Shown piece by piece: positions 42,873-51,880 of a stretch of DNA of 64,000 nt. This stretch comes from Jatrophihabitans_A sp035248685 (lineage in GTDB: Bacteria > Actinomycetota > Actinomycetes > Mycobacteriales > Jatrophihabitantaceae), in contig DATFHF010000014.1 in the NCBI GenBank assembly GCA_035248685.1, positions 22,231-86,230 of the forward strand. Reading direction: 5' to 3'. Within the stretch, counting starts at the first letter, position 1, and every line of letters begins with the position of its first letter. Below the pieces are notes generated by a model. That model searched no databases and was not told the DNA's origin. It saw only the letters and a list, made by a program, of their open reading frames with translations. The position numbers and the translations under genes were made by a program.

Positions 42873-43661
42873 GTGAGTGCCGACTCGGACCTGGTCATCG
42901 CGCTGGAACTCGCCGACCTGGCGGACGCGATCACGGTCCGGCGGTTCCGGGCCGAGGATTTGGTGGTGAGCGCCAAGCCCGACCTGACCCCGGTCACCGA
43001 CGCCGACCGGGCCGTCGAACAGGCGATCCGCGATCGGTTGGCCGACTGCCGTCCCGGCGACGCGGTGGTCGGCGAGGAGTTCGGGGCAAGCGGCGACAGC
43101 CGCCGCGGGTGGGTGATCGACCCGATCGACGGGACGAAGAACTTCGTCCGCGGCGTGCCGGTCTGGGCCAGCCTGATCGCGCTGGTCGTCGACCGGGTTC
43201 CGGTACTTGGCGTGGTCAGCGCCCCGGCCCTAAGCCGGCGGTGGTGGGCAGCCCACGGCGAAGGGGCCTTCGCCAGCGCGCTGGGCACGGAACCCCGGCG
43301 GCTGGCGGTGTCGCAGGTATCCGAGCTGGCCGATGCCAGCCTGTCCTACTCATCGCTGTCCGGCTGGGCCGATGCGGGCCGGCTAGCAGCGTTCATCGAA
43401 CTCACCCGGCGGGTCTGGCGATCTCGGGCCTACGGCGACTTCTGGTCCTACATGCTGGTGGCCGAGGGCGTCGTCGACCTGGCCGCCGAACCGGAGCTGG
43501 CGCTGTGGGACATGGCAGCGTTGGCGCCGATCGTCACCGAGGCCGGCGGTCGGTTCACCGGGTTGGACGGAACGCCGGGCATCCACCAGGGCAATGCGGC
43601 CGCGTCCAACGGCCGGCTGCACGACGCGCTGCTAGCCGCGCTCGGCAGCCAGCCGCGCTAA
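42873..43661 (+). CDS. hisN: Histidinol-phosphatase, inositol monophosphatase family
   Basis: A 262-residue metal-dependent phosphatase. Seen: KPDLTPVTDADRAVEQAI, GDAVVGEEFG, WVIDPIDGTKNFVRGVPVWA (metal-binding Asp residues; the FVRG form is typical of actinobacterial HisN), and LWDMAALAPIVTEAGG. It would convert histidinol phosphate to histidinol; other inositol-type phosphatases share the core, but the whole sequence fits HisN best. Confidence 0.88.
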   Translation: MSADSDLVIALELADLADAITVRRFRAEDLVVSAKPDLTPVTDADRAVEQAIRDRLADCRPGDAVVGEEFGASGDSRRGWVIDPIDGTKNFVRGVPVWASLIALVVDRVPVLGVVSAPALSRRWWAAHGEGAFASALGTEPRRLAVSQVSELADASLSYSSLSGWADAGRLAAFIELTRRVWRSRAYGDFWSYMLVAEGVVDLAAEPELALWDMAALAPIVTEAGGRFTGLDGTPGIHQGNAAASNGRLHDALLAALGSQPR

Positions 43662-43674
43662 CCAACCGAGCCAG

Positions 43675-44220
43675 CTAGCGGCAGAGTTCCGGCAGCACCT
43701 GCGCGCCCGGCAGCTCGGTGAGCAGCTGGCCGTCCAGCCGCAGTTTGGATCGCCTGAGCCCGCTGCCGATCACCACCTGGCCGGCAGCAACCACCTGCGC
43801 GGCAAGGTAGATCGGCCAGGACGCCGGCAGCCCGAGCGGGGTGATTCCGCCGTACTCCATGCCGGTCTCGGCCACCGCGTCCGGCATCGGAGCGAACGAT
43901 GCCTTGCGGACGTCGAGTGCCTTGCGCAGCGCACCGTTGACGTCGGCCCGGTCGACCGCCAGCACCACGGCGGCGGCGTACCGGAGTTCACCGGCCCGCC
44001 GACCGGCCACCACCACGCAGTTCGCCGAGGCGGCCATCGGCACGCCGTAGCGCTCGCAGAACGCGGCGGTGTCGGCCAGCTCCGGGTCGATCGGCGCAGC
44101 CCGCACCTCGCCGGCCCGGCTCCAGCCGGCGAGGAAGTCCCAGACCGGGGCGGCGGTCAGCTCGGCCGCCGGCACCGCCCAGTCCAGCGTGCCGGCGGTG
44201 TCGGTCCTCCGCGGATTCAT
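43675..44220 (-). CDS. YbaK/aminoacyl-tRNA editing domain protein
   Basis: A 181-residue protein with the YbaK/ProX editing fold over its last 130 residues: FCERYGVPMAASANCVVVAG, LRKALDVRKASFAPM (catalytic Lys region) and MEYGGITPLGLPASWPIYLA. Such domains deacylate mischarged tRNA; specificity unknown. It is distinct from the shorter YbaK-like gene at 34394. ATG 44220 chosen; divergent from the dienelactone hydrolase gene. Confidence 0.83.
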   Translation of the reverse strand: MNPRRTDTAGTLDWAVPAAELTAAPVWDFLAGWSRAGEVRAAPIDPELADTAAFCERYGVPMAASANCVVVAGRRAGELRYAAAVVLAVDRADVNGALRKALDVRKASFAPMPDAVAETGMEYGGITPLGLPASWPIYLAAQVVAAGQVVIGSGLRRSKLRLDGQLLTELPGAQVLPELCR

Positions 44221-44351
44221 TCCCTTACCGTGCCAGCCGGCCGGCGGGACTGCCAAACCGCTGCCGGCCCGGTTGCCGGTGCTACGCGCAGCCAATTACC
44301 GTCGGGACGTCAGCCGGTGACCGGCCGTCCCGCATCGAGGAGGGAACACGC

Positions 44352-45050
44352 GTGCCCGAGGACAATCCAGCTCAGAACGTCAGCTTCGCCAGCAATGGCG
44401 GGCAGGCGCACGGCTATCTCGCGATCCCGGCCGGTGGTACCGGGCCTGGTGTGATCGTGATCCAGGAATGGTGGGGGCTGACCGACTACATCGTCGACGT
44501 CGCCAACCGGCTGGCCGGGCAGGGCTTCGTCGCGCTCGCACCGGACCTATTCGGCGGCAAGACCACCCACGATTCGGACGAGGCCGGCGAGCTGATGTCG
44601 CAGCTGCCGGCGGAACAGGCTGCCAAGGATCTGTCCGGCGCGGTGGACTTCCTGCTGAGCCATGACGCGGTTACCTCCAGCAAGATCGGCGCGGTCGGCT
44701 TCTGCATGGGCGGCGGGTTCGTGCTCATGCTGGCCGCCCAACAGGGCGACAAGATCGGCGCGGCGGTCCCGTTCTACGGGGTGGGCCAGGGCGTGCCGGA
44801 TCAGTTCAGCGGCATCACCGCCGCGGTGCAGGGCCACTACGGCGAGGACGACGCCTTCTACCCGGCGGCCGAGGCCCGCAAGCAGGAGGAGCAGATCCGG
44901 CGGGAGTCCGGCTCCGAGGTGGAGTTCTTCTTCTACCCGGCCGGCCATGCCTTCCACGCCGACCACAACCTGCTCGGCACCTATGACCCGGATGCGGCCG
45001 CGCTCGCCTGGCAACGCACCGTCGACTTCCTCACCTCCCGGCTGACCTGA
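44352..45050 (+). CDS. Dienelactone hydrolase family protein
   Basis: A 232-residue alpha/beta hydrolase. Seen: VIVIQEWWGLTDYIVDVANR with the conserved Glu, the nucleophile Cys in IGAVGFCMGGGFVLML, the Asp in YGEDDAFYP and His in YPAGHAFHADHN, which form the Cys-Asp-His triad of dienelactone hydrolases. GAGGAGGG precedes GTG 44352. It overlaps the next gene by one base. Confidence 0.9.
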   Translation: MPEDNPAQNVSFASNGGQAHGYLAIPAGGTGPGVIVIQEWWGLTDYIVDVANRLAGQGFVALAPDLFGGKTTHDSDEAGELMSQLPAEQAAKDLSGAVDFLLSHDAVTSSKIGAVGFCMGGGFVLMLAAQQGDKIGAAVPFYGVGQGVPDQFSGITAAVQGHYGEDDAFYPAAEARKQEEQIRRESGSEVEFFFYPAGHAFHADHNLLGTYDPDAAALAWQRTVDFLTSRLT

Positions 45051-45571
45051 TGGCGCCGCCGACCGAAGCCGAACGGCAGGCGCTGGCCGAACGCCGAGCC
45101 GAACTGCGGGAGCGGTACCTGATCCCGATCGCCGACCGGCCGCAATCGTCCGGACGCGGCATTCACCATGCCGCGCTGATCTGCAGCGACCCGGCCACCA
45201 CGATCGACTTTTACCAGGGGCTGCTGGGCTTTCCGCTGATCGAGCTGGTCGAGAACCGGGACTACCCGGGCTCGTCGCACTTCTTCTTCGACCTGGGCAA
45301 CTCGACGCTGCTCGGCTTCTTCGACTTTCCTGGCCTCGGCTTGGAGCCGGGTGTCGAAGCGATCGGCACGGTGCAACACATCGCGATCTCGGTCACGCCG
45401 CAACGGCATGCCGAGCTGCGCAGCCGGCTGGACGAGGCCGGCATCCGGTACGGCGGCCCGGACCAGGGCATCGAGGAGTCGCTGTACTTCCGGGATCCGG
45501 ACGGGATCCAGATCGAACTGCTCAGCGATGACCTGATGTATTTCGGCGGCCAGTGGCTGGACGGCAGGTGA
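45050..45571 (+). CDS. VOC-family (glyoxalase/dioxygenase fold) protein
   Basis: A 173-residue protein with one vicinal-oxygen-chelate module: GIHHAALICSDPATTIDFYQ (metal His), SSHFFFDLGNSTLLGFFDF, VQHIAISVTP (second His) and LYFRDPDGIQIELL (metal Glu). Reaction unknown. It starts in the stop of the hydrolase gene (TGATG) and overlaps the next start (GTGA), so three genes form a tight unit. Confidence 0.87.
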   Translation: MAPPTEAERQALAERRAELRERYLIPIADRPQSSGRGIHHAALICSDPATTIDFYQGLLGFPLIELVENRDYPGSSHFFFDLGNSTLLGFFDFPGLGLEPGVEAIGTVQHIAISVTPQRHAELRSRLDEAGIRYGGPDQGIEESLYFRDPDGIQIELLSDDLMYFGGQWLDGR

Positions 45572-46488
45572 GCGAACCGCAGCTCGGTTTCGGGCTGCCG
45601 GTATCGGGTAGTTGGGCCACCCCAGCCAACCTGGTGACGATCGCCCGGCGGGCCGAGGAGCTCGGCTACCACTCGGTGTGGGCCTTCCAACGGCTGCTGC
45701 ATCCGGCCGAGGGCGACTGGGGACCGATGTACCGCTCGGTGCAGGACCCGATCGTGAGCCTGGCCTACCTGGCCGCGGTGACCGAACGGGTCCGACTCGG
45801 CTTCGCCGTGGTGAACGCCCCGTTCTACTCACCGATCGTGCTCGCCAAGCAGCTCAGCACGCTCGATCAGGTGTGCGGTGGGCGGTTGGACGCCGGACTC
45901 GGACTGGGCTGGGCCGAGCAGGAGTTCGCCGCGGTGGGGGTCGACCAGGCCCGTCGGGGCGCCCGCACCGAGGAGTTCGTCCAATGCCTGAAGGCGATCT
46001 GGACCCAGGACGTGGTGGACTTCCAGGGCGAGTTCTACCGGGTGCCGCCGGCCCGGGTCGAGCCCAAGCCGGTGCAGCGCCCGCACCCGCCGCTGCTGCT
46101 GGGCGGCGGCGCCGAGCGCGCGCTGCGCCGGGTGGGACGGATTGCCGACGGCTGGATCAGCGCCAGCCGGCACGACCTGCATGGCATCGCCGGCGACATC
46201 GCGGTGATGAAGCAGGCCGCCGAGCAGGCCGGCCGGGATCCGGAGGCGCTGCGGTTCATCGTGCGCGGGGTGCTCGACCTGACCGAGGATGCCGGACCCG
46301 AGCGGCGGCCGCTGCACGGCACCGTGCAGCAAATCCGGCAGGACATCGTCACGCTCGGTGAGCAGGGCGTCCATGAGGTATTCCTCGACCTGAACTTCGT
46401 CCCGACCGTCGGTTCGCCCGCCGCAGACCCTCAAGCATCAATGAGTTATGCCGAACGGGTGCTGACCAGCTTCGCGCCGGCCGGCTGA
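45568..46488 (+). CDS. Luciferase-like F420-dependent oxidoreductase
   Basis: A 306-residue LLM enzyme. Seen: LGFGLPVSGSWATP, ARRAEELGYHSVWAFQRLL, LSTLDQVCGGRLDAGLGLGW, and PHPPLLLGGGAERALRRVGR, the standard TIM-barrel cofactor signature of the F420 group. Substrate unknown. GTG 45568 overlaps the VOC gene stop; last gene of the three-gene unit. Confidence 0.87.
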   Translation: MSEPQLGFGLPVSGSWATPANLVTIARRAEELGYHSVWAFQRLLHPAEGDWGPMYRSVQDPIVSLAYLAAVTERVRLGFAVVNAPFYSPIVLAKQLSTLDQVCGGRLDAGLGLGWAEQEFAAVGVDQARRGARTEEFVQCLKAIWTQDVVDFQGEFYRVPPARVEPKPVQRPHPPLLLGGGAERALRRVGRIADGWISASRHDLHGIAGDIAVMKQAAEQAGRDPEALRFIVRGVLDLTEDAGPERRPLHGTVQQIRQDIVTLGEQGVHEVFLDLNFVPTVGSPAADPQASMSYAERVLTSFAPAG

Positions 46489-46627
46489 CCGCATCGCCGG
46501 GCCGGTCCGGGGCGACGAAAACAATCACCGAAAGTGACGGCGATCGCTCAAGTGCGCATGTGCGCTGCCGATAGGGGGTCCTAGAAGACCGGCCGGAGGC
46601 CGGCGAACGCTGAGATGGGACTCACGG

Positions 46628-47599
46628 ATGTCATCCCGAATCGCCAGTGCGCACACCGCCACCCACGTCCAATCCGCCCCGCGTCCGCACGCCGCGCTTG
46701 AAAAACATCCGGTCCAGCGCAAACATCCGACCCCGCGCAAGCTCGCCGCCGTGCTAGCGGCGCTGACGATGCTGGCAACCGGCCTGCTGGTCAGCACCGC
46801 AAGCCCGGCCTCGGCCGCCATCCCGGCTGCGACCACCGCCGAAAGAAACGTGGCGCTGACCGTGCTGAACCTGATGAACTACCAGCGCGCCGCCAACCAC
46901 CTGCCGGCGTTGGGCTCGAGCACCGCCCTGATGAGCAGCGCCCGACGGCACAACGTGACGATGGCCCAGGCCAACGTGCTGTCGCACCAGCTGCCCGGTG
47001 AACCGGTGTTCAGCACCCGGATCAGCCAGGCCGGTGTGGCCTGGCACTCGGCGGCGGAGAACATCGGCTGGAGCACTGACCAGAGCTCGCGCGGCGCCGA
47101 TTCGCTGGAGAACGCGATGTACGACGAGGTCCCACCGGAGGACGGCCACCGGCTCAACATCCTGTCCACGTCGGTGCATTACGTCGGCATCGACACCTAC
47201 ATCGACGTAGCCCACGGCAAGATCTGGCTGACCGAAGACTTCGCCGACGTGTCCGGTGCGACGCTGACCACGCTCGTCCCGCACATGCCGTTCGGCAACC
47301 TGGACTCCGTCACCGCGCTGCCCGGCCACAAGGCACGGCTGGTGGGCTGGGCAATCGACCCGGACAACCGCTACTGGGAGCTGGCGATCGGGGTGTACTC
47401 CGACGGCCACTTCCTGGGCTGGTTCCACGCACCGGTGCCTAGACCGGACGTGGCTGCCGCATTTCACGCCGGCCCGGACCAGGGTTACAGCATCGTGCTG
47501 ACGCTGCCGGCCGGTCTGCATCTGATGACCACCATTGCCGCCAACGTGGGCGCCGGTTGCTGCTTTACGACGCTGGCCAGCCACACCGTGGTCGTCTGA
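46628..47599 (+). CDS. Secreted CAP-domain protein
   Basis: A 323-residue exported protein. A Lys/Arg-rich start, hydrophobic core LAAVLAALTMLATGLLVSTA and cleavage after ASPASAA (about residue 64) form a long signal peptide. The CAP domain (about 75-205) has ALTVLNLMNYQRAANHLPAL, MSSARRHNVTMAQANVLSHQ, and HRLNILSTSVHYVGI. Of the usual His/Glu cavity residues, several are visible (His in RRHN, Glu in AENIG, His in DGHRLN). The C-terminal part (220-323) looks beta-rich. Extracellular role unknown. Confidence 0.86.
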   Translation: MSSRIASAHTATHVQSAPRPHAALEKHPVQRKHPTPRKLAAVLAALTMLATGLLVSTASPASAAIPAATTAERNVALTVLNLMNYQRAANHLPALGSSTALMSSARRHNVTMAQANVLSHQLPGEPVFSTRISQAGVAWHSAAENIGWSTDQSSRGADSLENAMYDEVPPEDGHRLNILSTSVHYVGIDTYIDVAHGKIWLTEDFADVSGATLTTLVPHMPFGNLDSVTALPGHKARLVGWAIDPDNRYWELAIGVYSDGHFLGWFHAPVPRPDVAAAFHAGPDQGYSIVLTLPAGLHLMTTIAANVGAGCCFTTLASHTVVV

Positions 47600-47620
47600 C
47601 CGGGCAGTAGCGCAGGAGAT

Positions 47621-47666
47621 GAGTGAGCATCGCAGCGAGCGCCAGCGAGCGAGGAGCGGAGCGAAT
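47621..47666. repeat. Actinobacterial intergenic repeat, copy 1
   Basis: Begins GAGTGAGCATCGCAGCGAGC and ends with GAGGAGCGGAGCGAAT. It shares its beginning (GAGTGAGCA) and end (GAGGAGCGGAGCGA) with a second copy at 50988-51040. It lies in the gap between two stop codons. Confidence 0.6.
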
Positions 47667-47705
47667 CCCAGCGATGAGCGCTCGCGCGAAGAGCCGAGAA
47701 CGCGT

Positions 47706-49934
47706 CTAGCCGGCGATCAGCTGGCGGGCTGCGCTCAGCACCGTCGGCTCGCTGAGCAGCACTACCCGAGCGGCGTCCCCGAGCGGGATGAAGCTGTCCT
47801 CGCTGGTCACCCGCCGGATCCGGCCGCCGAAACCGCCGTCGACCAGAGCCGCGATCACCGCCTCGGACACGCCACCGTTGCGCCGGGTCTCGTCCACCAC
47901 CAGCACCCGACCGGTGGCCTCCGCCTGGCGCAGCAGGTCGGCCACCGGGAGCGGCGCCAGCCAGCGCAGATCCACCACCCGGCTGGCGATGCCGTCCTCG
48001 GCCAGCGCGCCGGCCACCCGCAGGCTCATCGGCAACCCGTTGCCGAAGGTCAGCATGGTCAGCTGCGCCGGCCCGGACGCACCGACCGGCCAGGTTCGGG
48101 CGCTGCCGATCGGGACGTGCTCGGCCGACCACTGCTCCGGCGGCGAGTACGGAGCCAGCCAACATCCGTCGCCCTCGATCAGATCCCGTTGGTGATACAG
48201 GGCAATCGGCTCCAGCAGGACGCCGACCGTGCCGTCGGTACTGGCCGCCGCCAGCAGCGTGCGCAGCATGGCCGGCGCATCGGACGGGTGTGCCGGCACG
48301 CCGAGCACCAGGCCGGGGATGTCGCGCAGCACCGCCACCGAGTTGTCGTTGTGGAAGTGCCCGCCGAACCCGCGCTGGTAACCCAGGCCGGCGATCCGGA
48401 TCACCATCGGGTTGCGGTAGCGGCCCTGGGAGAAGAACTGAAGGGTGGCCGCCTCGCCGCGCAACTGGTCCTCGGCATTGTGTAGGTAGGCCAGGTACTG
48501 GATCTCGGGAATCGGCAAGAACCCGGCCAGCGCGGCGCCCAGGCCGACCCCGAGAATCGCCTGCTCGTCCAGGATGGTGTCGAACACCCGGGCCGCGCCG
48601 AAGCTCTTGCGCAGCCCGCGGGTCAGTCCGTACACGCCACCCTTCACCGACACGTCCTGGCCGAACACCAGCGCCTCCGGCCGGCGGGCGAGCTCGTCGT
48701 GCAGTGCTCGGTTGATCGACTGGGCCAGGGTCAGCGGCCCCTCCTGCTCGGGCAGCTTGCCGGTGAACACCACCTCCCGGTCCACCGCCGGGCTGCCGGC
48801 ACCGGCGACCCGGGCCACCTCCTCCGGCCGGCGGGGTGCCAGCGGCGCGATCACCTGATCGGCGGTGGCCAGCTGTGGTTCGGCCATCGCCCGCTCCGCG
48901 GTCAGCTGTGCACGCTCCCGCGCCTGCTCGTAGCGGGCCACCAGGTCGGCACCGCTCGCCACGCCGGCCGCGGCCAGCAGTCGCGCGGAGGCCACCAGCG
49001 GATCCCGGTCGTAGTCGGCAGCGATTTCGGCCGGGGTGCGGTAGCCGACCTCTGCGTCCGAGCCGGCATGGCCGAGGAAGCGCACCGTCTTCAGGTGCAG
49101 GAACGCCGGCTTGCGCGCGGTCCGGACGTAGTCGACCGCCTGTGCGGCGGCGTCGTAGGCGTCGGCCAGCAGGCAGCCGTCGGCGGCGAAGTAGCGCAGG
49201 CCGGGACGAGCCGAGAACCGTTGGGTGATCCAGCCGGCCGGAGTGCGGGTGCTGATCCCGATGCCGTTGTCCTCGCACACCATCAGCAGCGGCATCGGCA
49301 GGCCCTGGTACACCGTGTTGGACGAGGTGTTGAAGGCGCCGACCAGGGTGGAGTGGTTGACCGAGGCATCGCCGAAGCTGGTGACCACGATGGCTTCGCG
49401 CGGCCACGGGGTGGCCATTCCCATCCGACGGGCCCGGGCCAGCATGAAAGCCAGCCCGACCGCGCGCGGCAGGTGCGAGGCGATGGTGGAGGTCTGCGGG
49501 ATAACGGCAAGGTCGGCGTTGCCGAAGACCTTGTGCCGGCCGCCGGCGATCGGTTCACCGGTGGCGGCGGCCACCCCGAGCAGGATGTCGGCCACCGGGT
49601 CGTGGCCGGGACGTTGCTGAGCCCGGGCGCAGTAGAAGCCGCCGGAGCGGTAGTGCAGCAGCGCCGGATCGTCCGGTCGCAGCGCGGCGGCGACCGCGGC
49701 GTTCCCCTCATGCCCGGACGAGCCGATGGTGTAGTAGCCCCGGCCTTGCGACTGCATCCAAATGGCGGCCAGATCGCAGTGCCGGGACTGGCACTGCGCG
49801 TCGAACAACTGCTCGGCCAGCCGGACGGTCAGCGTGCTGCCGGCCTGTACCGGGGCGTCCGGTTCGCGCGGGGAACCCTGGGGCAGGTCGGCGACGGTGG
49901 TCAGAAAGTGCTCGTCGAGTGGGTGGCCAGGCAC
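47706..49934 (-). CDS. 2-oxo acid dehydrogenase E1 with alpha and beta subunits fused
   Basis: A 742-residue ThDP-dependent enzyme. The alpha half (about 30-345) has IGSSGHEGNAAVAAAL, LHYRSGGFYCARAQQRPG, and the ThDP motif SFGDASVNHSTLVGAFNTSS. The beta half (about 400-740) has TLAQSINRALHDELARR, VFGQDVSVKGGVYG, GLGAALAGFLPIPEIQY and VVDLRWLAPL. Separate genes are more usual; the fusion occurs in branched-chain keto-acid type enzymes of some bacteria. No E2 or E3 gene is nearby. GTG 49934 lies eight bases after mtnA, so both are one operon. Confidence 0.86.
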   Translation of the reverse strand: MPGHPLDEHFLTTVADLPQGSPREPDAPVQAGSTLTVRLAEQLFDAQCQSRHCDLAAIWMQSQGRGYYTIGSSGHEGNAAVAAALRPDDPALLHYRSGGFYCARAQQRPGHDPVADILLGVAAATGEPIAGGRHKVFGNADLAVIPQTSTIASHLPRAVGLAFMLARARRMGMATPWPREAIVVTSFGDASVNHSTLVGAFNTSSNTVYQGLPMPLLMVCEDNGIGISTRTPAGWITQRFSARPGLRYFAADGCLLADAYDAAAQAVDYVRTARKPAFLHLKTVRFLGHAGSDAEVGYRTPAEIAADYDRDPLVASARLLAAAGVASGADLVARYEQARERAQLTAERAMAEPQLATADQVIAPLAPRRPEEVARVAGAGSPAVDREVVFTGKLPEQEGPLTLAQSINRALHDELARRPEALVFGQDVSVKGGVYGLTRGLRKSFGAARVFDTILDEQAILGVGLGAALAGFLPIPEIQYLAYLHNAEDQLRGEAATLQFFSQGRYRNPMVIRIAGLGYQRGFGGHFHNDNSVAVLRDIPGLVLGVPAHPSDAPAMLRTLLAAASTDGTVGVLLEPIALYHQRDLIEGDGCWLAPYSPPEQWSAEHVPIGSARTWPVGASGPAQLTMLTFGNGLPMSLRVAGALAEDGIASRVVDLRWLAPLPVADLLRQAEATGRVLVVDETRRNGGVSEAVIAALVDGGFGGRIRRVTSEDSFIPLGDAARVVLLSEPTVLSAARQLIAG

Positions 49935-49942
49935 CCGCTCAT

Positions 49943-50965
49943 CTAACCGTGCAGGCCCGGGTCGCCGCCCGGGTGGTCGCCGGCCGCGTCCGGCCGTCCC
50001 CGGATGACCCGTCGCTCGGTGACGATCGCGGTGACCAGGGCGGCCGGTGTCACGTCGAAGGCCGGGTTCCAGGCCATGCTGTCCGGTGCGGCGACTCGGT
50101 GGCCGGCCACCGCGAGCACCTCGTCCTGGCCGCGCAGCTCGATGTTGATGTCGGCGCCGGACCCGGTGGCCAGGTCGATGGTGGACTCCGGGGCGGCCAC
50201 CACGAACGGCACCCCGGCGTGCCTGGCCGCCAGCGCGTGCGCCAGGGTGCCGACCTTGTTGGCGACGTCGCCGTTGGCCGCGATCCGGTCGGCACCCACC
50301 ACCACCGCCTCGACCTGGCCGGCCAGCAGCAGGCCGGCCGCGGCGGAGTCCACCAGCACCCGGTGCGGGATGCCGTGCCGGCCCAGCTCCCAGGCGGTCA
50401 GCCGGCTGCCTTGCAGCAGCGGCCGGGTCTCCGGGACGTACACCATCTGCAGCGGGCCCTGAGCATGCAACCGCTCGATGACGCCGAGCGCGGAGCCGAT
50501 TTCGACGCCGGCCAGCGCGCCGGCATTGCAGTGCGTGAGCACCCGCCGGGACCCGCTGAGCAGCTCGGCCCCGCGCTCGCTCAGCGCCCTGCCGGTGGCG
50601 ATGTCGGCGTCGCGCACGGCGAGCGCCGCTGCAAGCAGGCCGGCCCGGTCGGCACCGCCGGCTCGAGCGGCCAGGACCTGGTGGACGCCCCAGGACAGGT
50701 TGACCGCGGTCGGCCGGGCGCCGATCAGCCGGTCGGCGGCGGTGGCCAACGCTTGGTCGAGCTCGCGTTCGTCGGCCCGTTGGGCGGCCAGCGCCATGCC
50801 GAACGCGCCGGCCACTCCCAGCGCCATCGCACCACGCACCGCAAGCGTCCGGATGTGGGTTACCAGCTCGTCCACGTCGCGGATGTCGACGGTGACCAGT
50901 TCGGCCGGCAACCGGGTCTGGTCGATGATCCGGATCGCGCCGTCGTGCCAGTCGATGGTCCGCAT
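49943..50965 (-). CDS. mtnA: S-methyl-5-thioribose-1-phosphate isomerase
   Basis: A 340-residue enzyme of methylthioadenosine salvage, converting methylthioribose-1-phosphate to methylthioribulose-1-phosphate. Seen: VRGAMALGVAGAFGMALA, VLTHCNAGALAG with the catalytic Cys, ETRPLLQGSRLTAWEL, and VVVGADRIAANGDVANKVGT with the catalytic Asp. ATG 50965 has a leaderless promoter. A class II aldolase gene lies divergently 75 bases away, the gene pair of the dihydroxyacetone-phosphate shunt. Confidence 0.93.
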   Translation of the reverse strand: MRTIDWHDGAIRIIDQTRLPAELVTVDIRDVDELVTHIRTLAVRGAMALGVAGAFGMALAAQRADERELDQALATAADRLIGARPTAVNLSWGVHQVLAARAGGADRAGLLAAALAVRDADIATGRALSERGAELLSGSRRVLTHCNAGALAGVEIGSALGVIERLHAQGPLQMVYVPETRPLLQGSRLTAWELGRHGIPHRVLVDSAAAGLLLAGQVEAVVVGADRIAANGDVANKVGTLAHALAARHAGVPFVVAAPESTIDLATGSGADINIELRGQDEVLAVAGHRVAAPDSMAWNPAFDVTPAALVTAIVTERRVIRGRPDAAGDHPGGDPGLHG

Positions 50966-50972
50966 GCCCGGT

Positions 50973-50978
50973 AGCCTA
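50973..50978 (-). promoter_or_regulatory. -10 box of a leaderless promoter for mtnA
   Basis: Minus-strand TAGGCT, seven bases, then ATG 50965. Confidence 0.5.
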
Positions 50979-50987
50979 GGCACGTGT

Positions 50988-51040
50988 GAGTGAGCAGCCG
51001 ATTCTGCCAGCGCAAGCGCAACCGATGAGGAGCGGAGCGA
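50988..51040. repeat. Actinobacterial intergenic repeat, copy 2, supplying the aldolase ribosome site
   Basis: Begins GAGTGAGCAGCCGATTCTGC and ends ATGAGGAGCGGAGCGA directly before TTG 51041. The GGAG core of the repeat sits where the ribosome-binding site of the aldolase gene is expected. Confidence 0.6.
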
Positions 51041-51712
51041 TTGGCTAACACTGTGCTGCTGGCCGATTACCGAAGCTCGGTGGTGCACGCCTGCCGGCAG
51101 CTGCTGGCGGCCGGCCTGCTGCGCGGCACGTCCGGCAACGTCTCGGTGCGCGACCGGCAGTCCGGCGCCATCGCGCTTACCCCGACCGGCGTGGACTATC
51201 CGCGGTTGCGCGCCGAGGACGTGCCGGTGGTCGACCAGGACGGCCGGCAGCTGGACGGTGACCTGCTGCCGACCTCCGAGCTGGCTCTGCACCTGGCCAT
51301 CTACCGGCAGCGGTCCGACGTCGCGGCGGTGGTGCACACCCATTCGGTGTTCGCCACTACCTTCGCGGTGCTGGGCGAACCGGTGCCGCCGGTGCACTAC
51401 CTGCTGGCCCGGGCCGGCGCCGGCGCGCTGCCGGTGCCGGTCGCGCCGTATGCCCGGTACGGCACCGCCGAGCTCGCCGACAATTGCGTCCGGACGCTGG
51501 GTGCGGGCAACGCGGTACTGCTGGCCAACCACGGTCTGGTGGCGGTCGGCACCGGACTACCGGTGGCAGTGACCCTGGCCGACTCGGTGGAGTACACCGC
51601 CGAGCTGGCCTGGCGGGCCCGCCAACTGGGCACCCCACGGCTGCTCGACGCCGACCAGCTGGCCGAAGCCGCCCAGGCGCTGGCCGATTACGGCCAGTCA
51701 TCGGCCGAATGA
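51041..51712 (+). CDS. Class II aldolase/adducin family protein
   Basis: A 223-residue zinc-dependent aldolase fold protein. Seen: LLRGTSGNVSVRD, ALTPTGVDYPRLRAEDV, TSELALHLAIYRQRSDVAAVV (catalytic Glu) and VVHTHSVFATTFAV with two zinc His, then LLANHGLVAVG with the third. Divergent from mtnA, so its likely substrate is methylthioribulose- or 5-deoxyribulose-1-phosphate; fuculose-phosphate aldolase is the generic alternative. TTG 51041 is preferred over GTG 51053 because of the GGAG just upstream. Confidence 0.86.
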   Translation: MANTVLLADYRSSVVHACRQLLAAGLLRGTSGNVSVRDRQSGAIALTPTGVDYPRLRAEDVPVVDQDGRQLDGDLLPTSELALHLAIYRQRSDVAAVVHTHSVFATTFAVLGEPVPPVHYLLARAGAGALPVPVAPYARYGTAELADNCVRTLGAGNAVLLANHGLVAVGTGLPVAVTLADSVEYTAELAWRARQLGTPRLLDADQLAEAAQALADYGQSSAE

Positions 51713-51766
51713 GCTGAGTCGCCGAAGCCGGGCAGCCACCGTCCACACCGCCCAAACCTCGGCCTA

Positions 51767-51802
51767 GCACAAGGCAAACCCTCAGGAGTCGAACCCTTGT
51801 GC
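51767..51802. terminator. Weak hairpin after the aldolase gene
   Basis: GCACAAGG pairs with CCTTGTGC across a 20-base loop, about 55 bases after the stop. Confidence 0.35.
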
Positions 51803-51880
51803 GATAACCGTCGGTAGTTCACCATAGCTGCGGACCAGGGACTCGCCCTGCCCAATCTTCCACTGAAGGAGCCCGCCACG

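Noticed and set aside
46525..46627. Possible c-di-AMP (ydaO-type) riboswitch upstream of the CAP protein gene
   Set aside because: The leader has a CCGGCC-GGA-GGCCGG hairpin and a GCGAACGCTGAG string, and such riboswitches do precede actinobacterial cell-wall genes. But the space is too short and the conserved core could not be matched.
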